Source: Botryotinia globosa (lineage: Eukaryota > Ascomycota > Leotiomycetes > Helotiales > Sclerotiniaceae). Taken from it: DNA of 64,000 bases. This document shows, piece by piece, positions 31,109-42,321 of the stretch. Made by a program: the position numbers and the translations under genes. The notes below the pieces were generated by a model, which made no database searches, was not told the origin of the DNA, and was given only the letters and a program-made list of their open reading frames with translations. The stretch is taken from positions 2,232,001 through 2,296,000 of the forward strand of contig RCSZ01000009.1 in assembly GCA_014898425.1 (NCBI GenBank), given 5' to 3'. Each line of letters starts with the position of its first letter. The stretch's first letter is position 1.

Positions 31109-32788
31109 TCATGCATTGCTGCGACTTCTCTTGTGTCGACGTCCCTGCGATGCACCGCTCGATTTCCGCTTCCGGTTTGCAACGTCACCGGCGGGACTAG
31201 AGGGCATGAGGGTTTTGGGTTTTCGTCGTGGGGTTAAAGAGCTTGTGAGGGAATCGAGGTGTCCATTCTTTACACCTTTGATTGTGGAGGTTCCAAATGC
31301 TAGTGCATCTTTGGAAATAGTATTGCTGTTGATGAGGTTTTCGTTCTGTCGATTAAGGCGAAAAGCACCAACGTTGGTATTCTTGTCAAGGTGGACCAGA
31401 AGGGGGTGAAGGCCATCGGACGTCGTTGGGCGAGCAGGGGTAGATGACGGCGTTTCGGCTAGATCGTCTACAGATTCACCTTGCTCCTCATCTAATGCCT
31501 CATCCATGTGAAGCAAGTCACCCCAATCAAGAGGTTCATTCTGATCATCGCTTTCATCATATGATGAACTGCTCGTTGGGTGAATGGCGTTCTCGTTCAT
31601 GAAAACGGAATTCTCGAAAAAAGCTTCCGGGTTACCAGTGTGGTAAGATCCAAATTCGGATGGAGTATCTGATACCGCGCTCATCATAATGTTGGCTTGG
31701 TTGCTAAGGACTGGATTGTACTGTTCCATGCTGCCGTTTCTAAGGGGTGAAGGTGAGCTAATATCCTGAAGTCTGGTAGGGTCGGAAGAGTACATTAAAA
31801 GGTCCTTTCCATGCTCGTCTAATATAACAAAGGGTACATCAGTATTGTGATACCAAGTAATGACATCAGGTTGTCCCTTTTTGCGCTGAATTCGAAAACC
31901 AAGGCATGGTGGAGGTGGTGGTGAATTGCCTCGAGGGGTAGACGCATCTATTTCTGGACGATTCTCTCTCCAATCTTCATCGTCAGTTGTATCTCCGCCC
32001 GAGACATCGCTAAGATCAGCTACAACACATGGTTGTTAGTCCTCGGCTCAAAAGCTACGCTTGATAAGGGCGAGCAGCTCAGTTTGAATTCACTTACATT
32101 GATACCCAGATGCATCTGATTCATCACTATCACTTTCTCCAGAATTATCCGAATCATTGTTTTCGTTTCCCCATTCTAAATCTGGATCGGAACCATGATC
32201 GTCATCATTGTATGTGTCGTCCTCCAGTCCTCTTGCGATTCGAGGTGGAAGTGCATCTGCACTTAAGAATGGGCCTTGAGCGGAGGTCTCGGTGTCGAAT
32301 AGATCAGGGTGCCACATATCCTCATCATCAGAGTTGCTGCTATCTGTATCGTCCTCGGTGAATTTATTAACCCTTTTGAGATCACCATTGGAACGAATTT
32401 TGTACTCCTCGATCATATTTTCCTCGAAAAATTTAGTGTTGTTGGCCAGTTCTTCTGGCGAATCATCAAATCCTTCCCATTCTTCAAACTTCATTGTTGC
32501 TCGAGGTGTGTCTTGTACATCAGTATCTTCCTCGACAGTCTCCAAGTCGTCATCTTCCTCGGCCGATTCGAACATAGCTGCTTCTTCATACTTTTCAATC
32601 TTAGACCCCCCGGTCCCCCCAAATACATCGGGCTCGTCATCCGAATCATTGTCTTCAGAATCACTGATCAAATCCACAGCAGCATAGGAAGAATCGGAGG
32701 AGTAGTCTGTGACCTTTTTGGAATTCTTCAACTTAAGCTTGATCTTAGGGGGAGTCTTGAAAGACTGTCCTTGTGTGTTTCGAGACAT
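31109..32788 (-). CDS. Acidic Ser/Asp-rich nuclear-type protein, conserved fungal hypothetical
   Basis: Exons on the minus strand: 32788-32098 and 32019-31109 with a 78-nt intron (GTAAGT...GTAG) that splits a Ser codon; 533 aa. The N-terminus has a basic patch (FKTPPKIKLKLKNSKK) followed by long Asp/Glu/Ser tracts. The splice joins SDASGYQ to SDLSDVSGGDTTDDEDW, recreating a GDTTDDED block that I associate with fungal IFH1-type and related acidic transcription regulators. A short folded-looking stretch follows (LGFRIQRKKGQPDVITWYHN, PFVILDEHGKDLLMY). The C-terminus is strongly basic (RKRKSSGASQGRRHKRSRS), a likely bipartite nuclear localisation signal. It is largely disordered with acidic and basic ends, which suggests a chromatin or transcription role, but this is inference; no enzymatic domain is visible. 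Confidence 0.75.
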
Positions 32789-33843
32789 TGTGTTTGTGTT
32801 TTATATGATCTGCAAGAAATATTTGTTGTGGGGTCGGTTGCGTATGACCGAAAGTATCGGCGGTGAGAGGAAGGTTGCAGATGGGTGGAGTGTAAAAGTA
32901 ATGTTTTGTGGTAAATTGTGACTGATGCGTTGTAAAATAGGACAATCGAGTCTATGAGAGTTGGTCTTGAATTGTGTTCAAGTCAATTGAAAATTCGAGG
33001 TTGTGTAGGTTGTTTGTAGGTAGGAAAAATATTGATTTTGGATTGTTTGGTCGATGAGAGCCTTCTCGCCTTGGAAAATGGCAAGGAGTGAGCTCGATCG
33101 ATAATGGTGATTGAATTTGAAACTTCCGAATGATATTAGACCAATTTGCTATAAGTTTGCTGGCAAGACAGTGAAAGTCTAATGATTTCGTCAAGATCGA
33201 ATGGTATAAGATTGGGGAATTAACTCGTTGGCTGAAGGGACTACAGACATGCCCGGTTGAGCATGCTGTAGTAGGTATTCACTGCTCAGCGATGGCCTGC
33301 GGCATTGTCTCGACGTATTGATGATTATGAGGATATACTTATTATTTGAATAAGCGTAGGGTGACTTCGTTGTCTTATATTGAATTTGGGTTGTTGAGGT
33401 GGAAGAGTGAGAGGAAGAGGGAGAGGGAGGAAGAGAAGACATAATTATGAAGTTTTTGGAGGGGGTGACAATTTTCATAAATTGACGCTAAAGAGTGCAA
33501 GTGCAAGGTGAATACATATTACTTATTACTAGGAGAGACGAGCTGACTGACTGACTGGCTTGATTGGGTAGGTAGGTATGTAATTGAAATGGAAATTTAA
33601 TTTTTTTCTTCTTCTCTCTCTCTTTTTTTTTTTTGGTGGTTTGAGCTTCTCTAATAAATTGTGCGTGCACGTCGATAATCCTTGCAGAAAAATAATATGG
33701 AGATTGGTCGACATGAACGTTTCAACCGACATTGATTGATTGGTTGATTCGGTCACACCCCTCCATATCACATGATCCACATCATACCTAGGTTTACTAG
33801 GTAGGTATTGCCATTTAACAATAATTGCTCAAAGTGGATGAAG
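32789..33843. other. Intergenic, about 1.05 kb
   Basis: Promoter of the acidic-protein gene. It contains a pyrimidine tract (TTC/TC/T runs) at 33600-33634 and GACT repeats at 33544-33556. Small frames have no support. Confidence 0.5.
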
Positions 33844-34095
33844 TCACAAGTGGGACCAATCAAAGTGGAGTATAACTGTTTGCCAGACCAAAAGTGGTGA
33901 GTGGCTACTATGGGGAATACCTAGGTTTGCGATTACATAATCTTTTCTTGGTACTGCTTCCTTATATTCATCTTTACCCTCCTCCTCTTCTTTTTCCTCC
34001 TCCTTTCCCTCGCCTCTGCCGAACCTCGTCATCAACATCTTGGTCCAAAACATTGATTCCATCGTAGCAGCAACTGGTATCGCCACAATGACCAT
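33844..34095 (-). CDS. Possible small membrane protein (uncertain, 5' end unresolved)
   Basis: The minus-strand frame reads a hydrophobic helix (MVIVAIPVAATMESMFW), then basic residues (TKMLMTRFGRG), a Glu/Lys-only low-complexity run, and a hydrophobic tail. The order helix-basic-acidic looks protein-like, and the sequence upstream (rc 34100-34300) has possible splice signals, but I could not build a convincing start exon. It may be a genuine small single-pass protein or chance; no family is recognised. Confidence 0.25.
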   Translation of the reverse strand: MVIVAIPVAATMESMFWTKMLMTRFGRGEGKEEEKEEEEGKDEYKEAVPRKDYVIANLGIPHSSHSPLLVWQTVILHFDWSHL

Positions 34096-34756
34096 CCCTT
34101 TGACAGTCTCGTGGCCCCGAAATCCTTAAAGTTGATCCCGATAGAAGGATTTTGGGGGTTCTTGGACTCGGGCAAGGCTGGCTTTCTCTTTGACAATAAT
34201 TTGGATTCTGGCTCAGCACATTTTCGTTGTTCTGAAGTATGGAACTTACTCCTTTCGATCGTTTTTGTATTTCGCGATGTTGATGGCCTTCTTCGAATCA
34301 ATACTCAAGGTTTGTACATCCTAAAATTGCTTTCTGAATTATGGAATACTGGTTAAGCGACTTGATTTTCAGATTCGAGTCTGTTCAGATGATATCTGTG
34401 GATTTAATACCTTCTATTTCTTATCTTTGTTGGCATTGGAGGTTGTGTGGTCACAGTTATCATCACTGACGCCTTCGCGACACCGGAAGGGGGTTGACTC
34501 AATTGAGACAATGTCTAACAATTTTCCCGTTAGAATGCTCGTGATGACCGTCACAAAACCTTGGATTTATCAACCATAAGCATGCAGTCATGGCCATGTT
34601 CTGCCAATACCAACAAGCAAACGTGAATTATCGTTATTGTCCAAGATTCTGCTCTTCAATTTTAGGGGCTATGCGCTCATTTAGTCTCCATCAAAATTGT
34701 TCTCCCCGACATTCGACAATCTCTCTACAGATCTCTACCCGTCAATTATTATCGCT

Positions 34757-36493
34757 TCACCTTGTAGGAAATATCTCATTTTCGCATATCATGAGACTCT
34801 GTCCAACCTGAGCACGTTCCTTGCTACTGTCGAGCCTATTGTTTTCTTTGCTATTCGGAATGTTTTCATTTTCATCCAATTCTGTCGCCGGCACTGTTCC
34901 GCCAAGAGACGTAAGATCGAGACCGGGATACATTTTCGGAGGTGGCTTAACCTTTTCTCGAGATACTTTTGAATCATCCACAGTATCGCATGCTTTGCTG
35001 CTTTTGGGGTCCACAGAGTTCTCATCCCGAGGGCCTCTGCATCTGCAGCAAAACAAGTTGGTGGTTATCAAGCCAGCTCTAAAAAATGACTGCTCATATG
35101 TGCGCAGAAATTTGGCAAAGTGCCAGGCACAAGCAATAATAAAACCAATGAACGTCTCGGTAATTCTGTCGAAATTGACCCATTAGATCGAGACATAAAG
35201 AGCAAGGGAGAGATTCATACTTACGTAAGTGACAATATAGGTACCAACCACCAAGTGTTGTCTCCGTGCTCACTACCGTGAATAACACGATACACGACGC
35301 TCATTACTGATGCTACAATAGCGCTATTTGCAACGTTAGCTATTGAAACCATTATTCAGTTCAGAGCAGATAAGGATGGATCGAACTGACAAGAATCCAG
35401 TAGCGAAGATCAAACCTGCACCTAGCCTCTTCCCTCGAGTTAACTTCAATTTATTGAGTGCAATCATCGGTAAAATGCTAATAGATCGAGGTATTAGCAA
35501 TCATACGACAGGAGAACTAAATCCATTTCACTCACAATAGATAACAATCAATGGCCAAGCCCACTACAGCCGTCGGGATGCTAAGAGAGTTCTGTTTAAT
35601 CATACGTGAGGTGAACAGGTGCTTTACCCATCCTTCGCCTCCCAGTGGAACAGCCAAGCAAATTCCGGCAATGGTAATCGCAGAGTACCATACGACGGTG
35701 AATGAAAGCCCCATGAGACACGCCATCTTCATCCACTTCATGCTACGGAAGATCTCCATGTATGTCAAAAATATCGTTGTCTTCACTAAACCCAGAGTGA
35801 GAGGCGTGAGCCATGGTAATAGACCAGTTGTCTACAGACTTATGTTAGTTGTGACACGGAGAGCTGCTTAACGTGACAGCGTGAGGAGACGTACAATTAA
35901 ATTGCGGTCGGATAATAATTGCGAGACTGGAAAATCCCAATTATGCAGCCCGAAAGTTCCATTGCCAGTGGCAGCTGCAATAAGATCAGTCACTGTCCGT
36001 AATTGAATTGAGCCAAATGAGAGGGTCATGCGTACACAATATCACTACGACATAGAGAGTTATAGCAACAAGCTATTATTCAAATTTACAAGTCAGTATG
36101 ATCCAGCCTATGTGACTTCCCAAGGATCTTGCATACTACTGTAAGTGAAAAGGTCACTACGAAAAGCCTGTCAGTTGTGGTTGCTTTCCTAAGTAGATTC
36201 AGATAAAACTCACTATCACTCCACCTCAATTTTACAGGTCGCATAATCCAAAATACCACCCAAACTCTCACAATTATACATATTATCATCAAACACATCA
36301 TGACTGTAGGAATGAGTATCAATATATCTCTGTGAGAATCGGGATTGATCCAGTTGGCAGTAACGCCCGGTGGAGGCTGAAATGCTGCAATATTTTCAAG
36401 CGTGGAGGAAGGCAAATTGGAGAAAATCTCCCCCAGATTTTCTTGAGCCATTCTGGGGATTAGAAAGGACCATAATTTTTGTAACGGAGCCAT
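34757..36493 (-). CDS. Fungal rhodopsin-like (PTH11-type) seven-helix membrane protein
   Basis: Minus-strand exons that I can define: 36493-36214, 36072-36036, 35974-35895, 35831-35536, 35477-35391, 35323-35225, 35165-34757. The family has seven helices and no known ligand; members are often called PTH11-like integral membrane proteins. Seen: helix 1 ILILIPTVMMCLMIICIIVR, then LVAITLYVVVILS, GNGTFGLHNWDFP, GLLPWLTPLTLGLVKTTIF (helix with the family's Lys), LTRGKRLGAGLIFATGFFAI, HGSEHGDNTWWLV and ITETFIGFIIACAWHFAKF, then a ~100-residue hydrophilic tail. Junctions from 36072 downwards are phase-perfect. The join after exon 1 is not: the sequence between 36213 and 36073 reads VCKILG but no donor restores phase to LVAITL. 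This means either a missed small exon, a frameshift, or early decay. There is no N-terminal CFEM domain. Confidence 0.8.
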
Positions 36494-38313
36494 GATACTT
36501 GAGGTAAGATGAATCTTCGGGTGAACGATACAGATTGTAAAGATCCAAACAGGATATACTGATTGAGAGTGGATTGTAGATGACTTGTTTCTTTTATTGT
36601 TTCGACAATACTAGTCACAACTTGCTACATGTACTGGGGCCAGAGTTCCTACTTCACAAGTGTGAAAGGATTAGACAATTTCTTTCGGATTGCTTGACTG
36701 GAGATAGTAGACAAAGAGTCTTCATCTAGGTCTGTGTATTCGATATCGCGTAACGGGATTTCAATATCTTCGTCTATTGGGTATTTTCTCACCACATGTC
36801 ATCATGGGCAGCCATCGAAATCTTCCCTAAAAAGGCTCTCATTTCCCATTTTCATCCCAGAGGAGAGTCCGATTTTCTCCCCATAATCTATCTATATTGT
36901 ACTCTGATTGGGGCATGTTCGCCTGGAAACAGAGGACAGTCAAAGAGTGGTTCGGGGCTAAAACAGAGCAGGGAACTATTCCATCTGACGTGGGATTCAT
37001 CAGATTCTTCTTTTCTATGGATGTTCCAAACCTTCTGTAGATCTCTAAGAACAGGAAAACACTTTTCTTTCATCTAACTTGAAAGATCTAGATCAAGTGG
37101 GGAGGTTAAAAATCAAGCATGACAAAGAGATGTCCCTTCGAGAAGTAGTCCAGAAAACCCCAAGTTTCCTGCAATCAAAGAGATTGATCTTTCTGGAAAG
37201 CGTGCTAGTAGACCGTGGATCCCTGTACTGCTGGTACTCGTTAACAGTACCCAAAGGAACTAATACCCAAAACAAAGAAATCTATGCGACATTAGATCTG
37301 GCCTTGGTATTCAAAATTGCGCTCCAAAACAGTAGCAATGATCTTCGCAGTTGACGACTGCTATCTCAACTTGAGTGGTATGGTACAAAGATTCGGATGA
37401 TTAATCGAAGTTCTTTGACTAATTTTCTACTTGCTGACCTGGAAGCCCAGCACACAGTCACAATCTAAAAAGCAGCGACTAAAAATGTCACATCTGGCCA
37501 GGCATTCCTGATTGTAACCAAGCAGTCTGGTAATTCTAGATTGAATGTAAGATTACCAGACACAGCATTAATCAGTTTAGTCACAAGATCAAGAGACGGA
37601 CCACCTGAATGATGTTGAATCAAAAACCGAAGAATAAGTCTGACTGAGGCTTAGTGAAAACTTGGAGTTGGGCAAATGAGTTTACAAAGATTTTGATATG
37701 AAGATCGGCCCTGGGTAGTTGAGAATGTTCCTGAATTTACAGATCGTAATCTACAGAAAAAAGCTGGATGACTGTTTTACACAAGATTTATCACGAAGAG
37801 CAAATGATGCACTGATCTAAAAAATCAGCAGCTTGATATTTTCGCTGACCTTTTGTTGGACGGCCCGAAAACTTCTGCGTAAGATGTGCAGCTTTCTTTG
37901 GTACCACCATGAATGCCTTTGATAGTTTGTGATATGCTACTTAAGGTGATGTAAGCCAAGGCACTTTCTGACTTGCATTGATCAATAGTCAAAAGTAGTG
38001 TTCAATAGTTCGGTCATTGGGCAAGATTTTGTTTAATATATTCAATGAGGATTACAAGTCACAGATAAATTATAGGGAAAATTGTATGTGTGGGAAAAAA
38101 CCCTGTCTATTATTTATATTTTATGTGTTCTAATTATTATTCATAGTCGTTTATTCTTTATTGTCGTTGTCATTGTTGTCGTTGCTGATCGTGCAACCCC
38201 TCTAACACAGCCCATCAGGCTGTACGCAAGAGTAACCAGTCTGATAAATCCTGTTTCACCCAGGCCAGTGAGTTTTCTTTGCATCTGTCATAATTCTGCG
38301 TGCGATGAAGTGC
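36494..38313. other. Intergenic, about 1.8 kb
   Basis: Promoter of the rhodopsin-like gene and 3' flank of the secreted-protein gene. Frames at 36796-37077 and 37079-37354 (+) have no start context or family resemblance. No RNA gene or repeat is recognised. Confidence 0.5.
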
Positions 38314-38830
38314 TCATGGATCCTCGGTTTGATTCTAACAACATTTATCAGCATTTGAGCCACTTAGGTGGAAGGGCTGTTAAAACACTTACTTCCCTGA
38401 CGGCATAATTGTAGTAACAGTTGACATTGGTAACAGGGCTATAGAAAGCCTCTCCAGTGCCTTTGATGGCCGCAGCTGGGCCAGCAAAACTGCTAATGGT
38501 GGCCGATGCAACAATCTCTTGATAATTAGCTAACGTAGCATCTTTTGGGATAGCGACGGTCAATTTGAACGGGGATTTAATGGCGATGTTGAGGCCTTCA
38601 AAGGCCACTGCTTTTTTGGCGTTGATGACACCGACAGCTTGTGGTTCTGGGTAATCTGGGAGGAAATCTGGGTAGTACCAAAACGCGGAGGCATAGGAAG
38701 CATGTGTGACATTGTTGTAGCAGTTGGAGAGGATATAGAGTTCGGCAGTGTCGCGCTTGGCGGCGGGGATGGGTGAGGAGACAGAGATAGTAGTGAGAGC
38801 CAAGAGGCCAGTGATCAATGAGGCAAGCAT
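38314..38830 (-). CDS. Small secreted protein
   Basis: A 152-aa protein from exons 38830-38393 and 38334-38314, with a 58-nt GTAAGT...TTAG intron near the end. If that intron is retained, the frame runs on to 160 aa and stops at 38348. The N-terminus is a clear signal peptide (MLASLITGLLALTTISVSSP) followed by a KR dibasic site (IPAAKRDT), a likely Kex2 processing point. The mature part is small, has few cysteines (in LSNCYN and VNCYYN), is rich in Ala, Tyr and Ser, and has a FWYYPDFLPDYPEPQAVG block. I do not recognise a family. It fits the class of small secreted fungal proteins, some of which act as effectors, but nothing in the sequence shows that role. It stands alone between two long intergenic regions. 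Confidence 0.8.
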
Positions 38831-41186
38831 GTTTGGTAATGTGGAGTTGATAGGGAGGATAAGGCAGATCCTATTAGGCGGTATGTGATGTGACTGAATA
38901 GTAGATAAGAATTGAATTCTCGTCTTGGTGATGATGGAGAGGGATATTACACAGAGACAACACTTCCTTATATAATTCTCAAGCAGCTTGAATTGGAATT
39001 GCCCTGGAACAAGCTCTTTGCGCGAGGAATAAATGAATCGCCTCGCCCCATTTTCCCAGTATTAATCTGGACCTGATGCTCGTGTCCAAAAATGGCCTGA
39101 CGAGCTTCGGTATAGTAAGTACTAGGTTAGTTCACGATAGCGTAATCGCAAAATCTGCAGTCAGAACATGCTTTCCTAAACCCCACGCCGTCAACGAATG
39201 TCAAGGAAACTACAAATCATGAATACCGCTATAGAAAATCGTACCTGTAGATCTATCGACCCACTATTTCTGCGATGACTTTTCATATCTGCACCGGAGA
39301 TTGGGACTAATCTGGCTTGGAACTAGGCTCCGAATTCCGAGAAAATCGACGTGCAGCTTTCAACATATACCCTCAGCCGATAGAACATTTCTGCACTGCA
39401 ATGCAATGCATCTCACATATATCTAGTGCTGTGGACAAGCAAATAGCTCACTGTATAGCTGCACTTGCGAATGGAAACCTGTTCATAGAAGCTGAACCAT
39501 ATGTAATTCGCAACCATTAGGGAAAGGTGTCCGAATGGCTTGCATCTTGCTTACAGAATACTAGTCCATCGAGTCTATTTAATACATGGAAGAAAACGAT
39601 AAGGAACGCAATTGATATCGAGGCCCAGAGTTTTCCCACTTAGAAATAACTACTTTGGCATTCCAGGATTAAAAAAAACGACAAATAACGATGGATGGAT
39701 TGTCCACTTGCTTACCGCAGCCAGCCTTGAAGAAAAACGACGGAATTATTAACCCCCTGTTTCCGCTTGGATCCTGCCCAAACAAAACCATACACTGAGA
39801 ATACTGATACTCAGATATTTAATCACGAAATCAGTATTCGATTCCACTATGCCGCATACAAGACATAATAACATTTGAACAATTCGAAGGGGTGTTGATA
39901 TATGCATCTGAATCTCGATTCTAAAGGTTGATTGTTTGAACTGATATCGAATATTGGAGAGTGAGAGTGATATTCTTAGGTGTCTCGTTTTTGCGCCCAT
40001 GTGAAGTTCGGTCACTGGAATTGTCCAAGATTTTTTTCCTAACATATCCAAGAAAGATGTATCGACGCCTCTATGACAAGTATCTTTTATCGGAGCAAAC
40101 TAAAAGCCAGTTGCTCGGAGAAAGCACGTTCTTGGATGCTGCAAAGTTGTGGCTACATCGTGTAGCCTGTGTGGACGTGTGTGAGAGAGTGTGTGTTGTG
40201 TGTGTATGCGTGTTAGTAGCCATAGTATAGGATGTATGCTGGCGGAGGATAGACTGCATCTAGGATCATTGAAATGTCGGTCTGCACCAGCTGCTCATGG
40301 ATGGCAAAACCTAGAACAGTATAGGTACTTTGCAGCCAAAAGACTTCTTGATAATGAGTTATTTCCGACAACGATGGGTCATTGTCGACTTCAATCCCAT
40401 AAATAACGGCGAGTTCCAAATGAAATACAGCGATGAATTCCGGCTTGAGCCTGGTTGTGGTTGAAGGAAAGTTCATTAGGGATCCATCAAACAAACCCCA
40501 ACGCTGATCGGATCTCGGGTTCTATGGAAATCAAGTCGGATTGGTGAGATTCGCAAGGAATATGCAGGGAATCGCTGCAACATACTTCATTTGGAAGGTG
40601 GGTTTTCCCACCTTTTGACAACGGTTCGAAAGTGCTCTGAGATAGGCCGATTTAATTTTTACAAAGTATTGCGGTGGCAACGGTATCCGGGAGAGTGGAG
40701 TGCGAGTGGGGTGGGAGTAAAAAGGCATTGGAAAGGAATTATCCTCAACTTCATTAACATTGATCGTTACCAAATGTCTAATTTTAGCTGCCAATTTTTC
40801 CTTCTACATTCCAATGTATTTTTCGGGAAAATTTGGTTATTTCATATCGATAAATTCGTATTCTGTTGAAAATACCATCCTGGGGGACCCCTATCTTTGC
40901 AAGCTCGTTCGAGATATGGAACTGCCCAATCTCGATTGTTGTGAATGGTGCTAATTCGCATGATATTGAAGGCTACTCATATTCATAGACCACCATCATC
41001 ATACCCTTGTGATTTTTGATAATAGCCAACACTTCATCCTGGAACATAGAGGCTTTTCGTTCTAGAATTCAAGCAGAATCTTCAAATCCTTAGACTGTTT
41101 GACGTGCCGGATTCAATTTGCATGTTGAATTAATCTCGTTTATGAAAGCTCACAACTAGACCGCGCCTGCTATCTCAAATCCACCC
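38831..41186. other. Long intergenic region, about 2.4 kb
   Basis: Upstream of the secreted-protein gene. No coding gene could be supported. A GT-rich microsatellite lies at 40168-40213. Several frames of 60-100 codons on both strands are chance-like. A tRNA-like start near 39529 was examined and rejected. Confidence 0.5.
40168..40213. repeat. GT-rich microsatellite
   Basis: Imperfect (TG)n sequence interrupted by GAGAGAG and ATGCG; simple repeat in intergenic DNA. Confidence 0.85.
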
Positions 41187-41869
41187 CTAAAGACAAGAAC
41201 ATTTCACAGTAAGATACCCCAAAACTTTCGCAAAGCGACCAAAGTATCTATTGCATTTGTCTTCCTCGTCATTTTCCCGCCGCTCAAGCATCTCGGAGAT
41301 ACTCCTTTGCTTTACTACCTCCGCTTCATCTCTCATCGGATCTGGTCCAAGTCCTCTCTTTTCAATCCGCCGTTCATGAGCATCAAAATTCACACCCTCA
41401 AGGATTTTCTCGCCATTATCTCCGGGTCCTCCCACAAAGGCAACAGATCTTCTCTCTTCGATTCTTGACGTCCTTGATCCGGCACCCGATCCATGACCAA
41501 AATCACGGGCTATGTTCAAGCCAGGTAAGTCAATACTAGGTTGACCAAATGTTTCTTCCTCTGGGAGTGAAAGTGTCAATGGCGTATTAGATCTCAATGC
41601 ACGCTCTGGTTCTCCGAGTTTGCGAATTTTCACCGGAGAAGGCGGGGATGAAGCTGAAGCATTTGGTGTGAGATTTTTATTTACTTCTTTTGTTTCTGCG
41701 GGATATTTGGTGGGACAACTCAATGAAGATGTATGAAGAAATGAAGCCCCAGGGGTGGATGGTCGAGAACAAACCCGTGTTGAAGGGTTAAGGATTGGGA
41801 ATTTTGAATCAATCATATTCCTGAGCTTTTTGATTTGCCTTTCCGACGGTGAACTTTGGATTCCCAGTT
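41187..41869 (-). CDS. Hypothetical protein, terminal exon (5' part unresolved)
   Basis: The minus-strand frame is open from an acceptor-like CAG (41870-41872) to the stop at 41187, about 227 codons. The upstream in-frame part reads ELGIQSSPSERQIKKLRN before the Met at 41816, and is too protein-like to be 5' UTR, so I place the exon start at the acceptor. The rest is Ser/Pro-rich and disordered (SRPSTPGASF, SASSPPSPVKIRKLG), then charged (RRIEKRGLGPDPMRDEAEVV, MLERRENDEED). The pyrimidine-rich sequence just upstream (41873-41950) looks like an intron 3' part, but I could not fix the preceding exon. No domain is recognised. It could start at 41816 as a 209-aa protein. Confidence 0.5.
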
Positions 41870-42321
41870 CTGGTGTTTAGAAAGAGATAAGCAAGAAAAA
41901 CGAAAAAATGAACGGAAACACGAGGCTCATTTGGGTGTTAAAGATATCCTAACTAAGACATATAGTGTTGTGTTGAACCCATCAATGTTATACATGCCAA
42001 CCAATGTCTCTGTCCTGGGAAATTGGTGTGACGGCATTCTCCTGTGAAAGGTCGAAGCTTGAGTATCCTCTCAGAATATCAAAACTATATTGAGTTTGGC
42101 ATCTTATGTGGCTAAGAGTCTGCTTCAACTAAACTCACTATGCACCTTGTCAACTTTTTTTGGATGACTTCATAAGAATTGGTAACATCATTGGAACGTG
42201 TCGGAAGGATTCCGTCTCAGTCTCCCAGTGGCTGCAATGCGCTTTGATTGTCTGCTTTACGAAGCTTTACAGATGATACAGGGTAGGTAACTTCTTCATT
42301 CCGGTAGATTAAAATGTTACC
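41870..42321. other. Gap between hypothetical gene and the large fusion gene
   Basis: Probably holds an intron and an unresolved first exon of the hypothetical protein, plus the 3' UTR of the fusion gene. Nothing else is recognisable. Confidence 0.4.

Noticed and set aside
32292..32866. 131- and 185-codon plus-strand frames
   Set aside because: Antisense to the acidic protein; Ser/Phe/Ile runs mirror Asp/Glu codons, with no domain or splice support.
39525..39600. tRNA-like start GGTGTCCGAATGGC
   Set aside because: It resembles the 5' part of a Ser/Leu tRNA, but no anticodon arm, T-arm or matching acceptor end follows.
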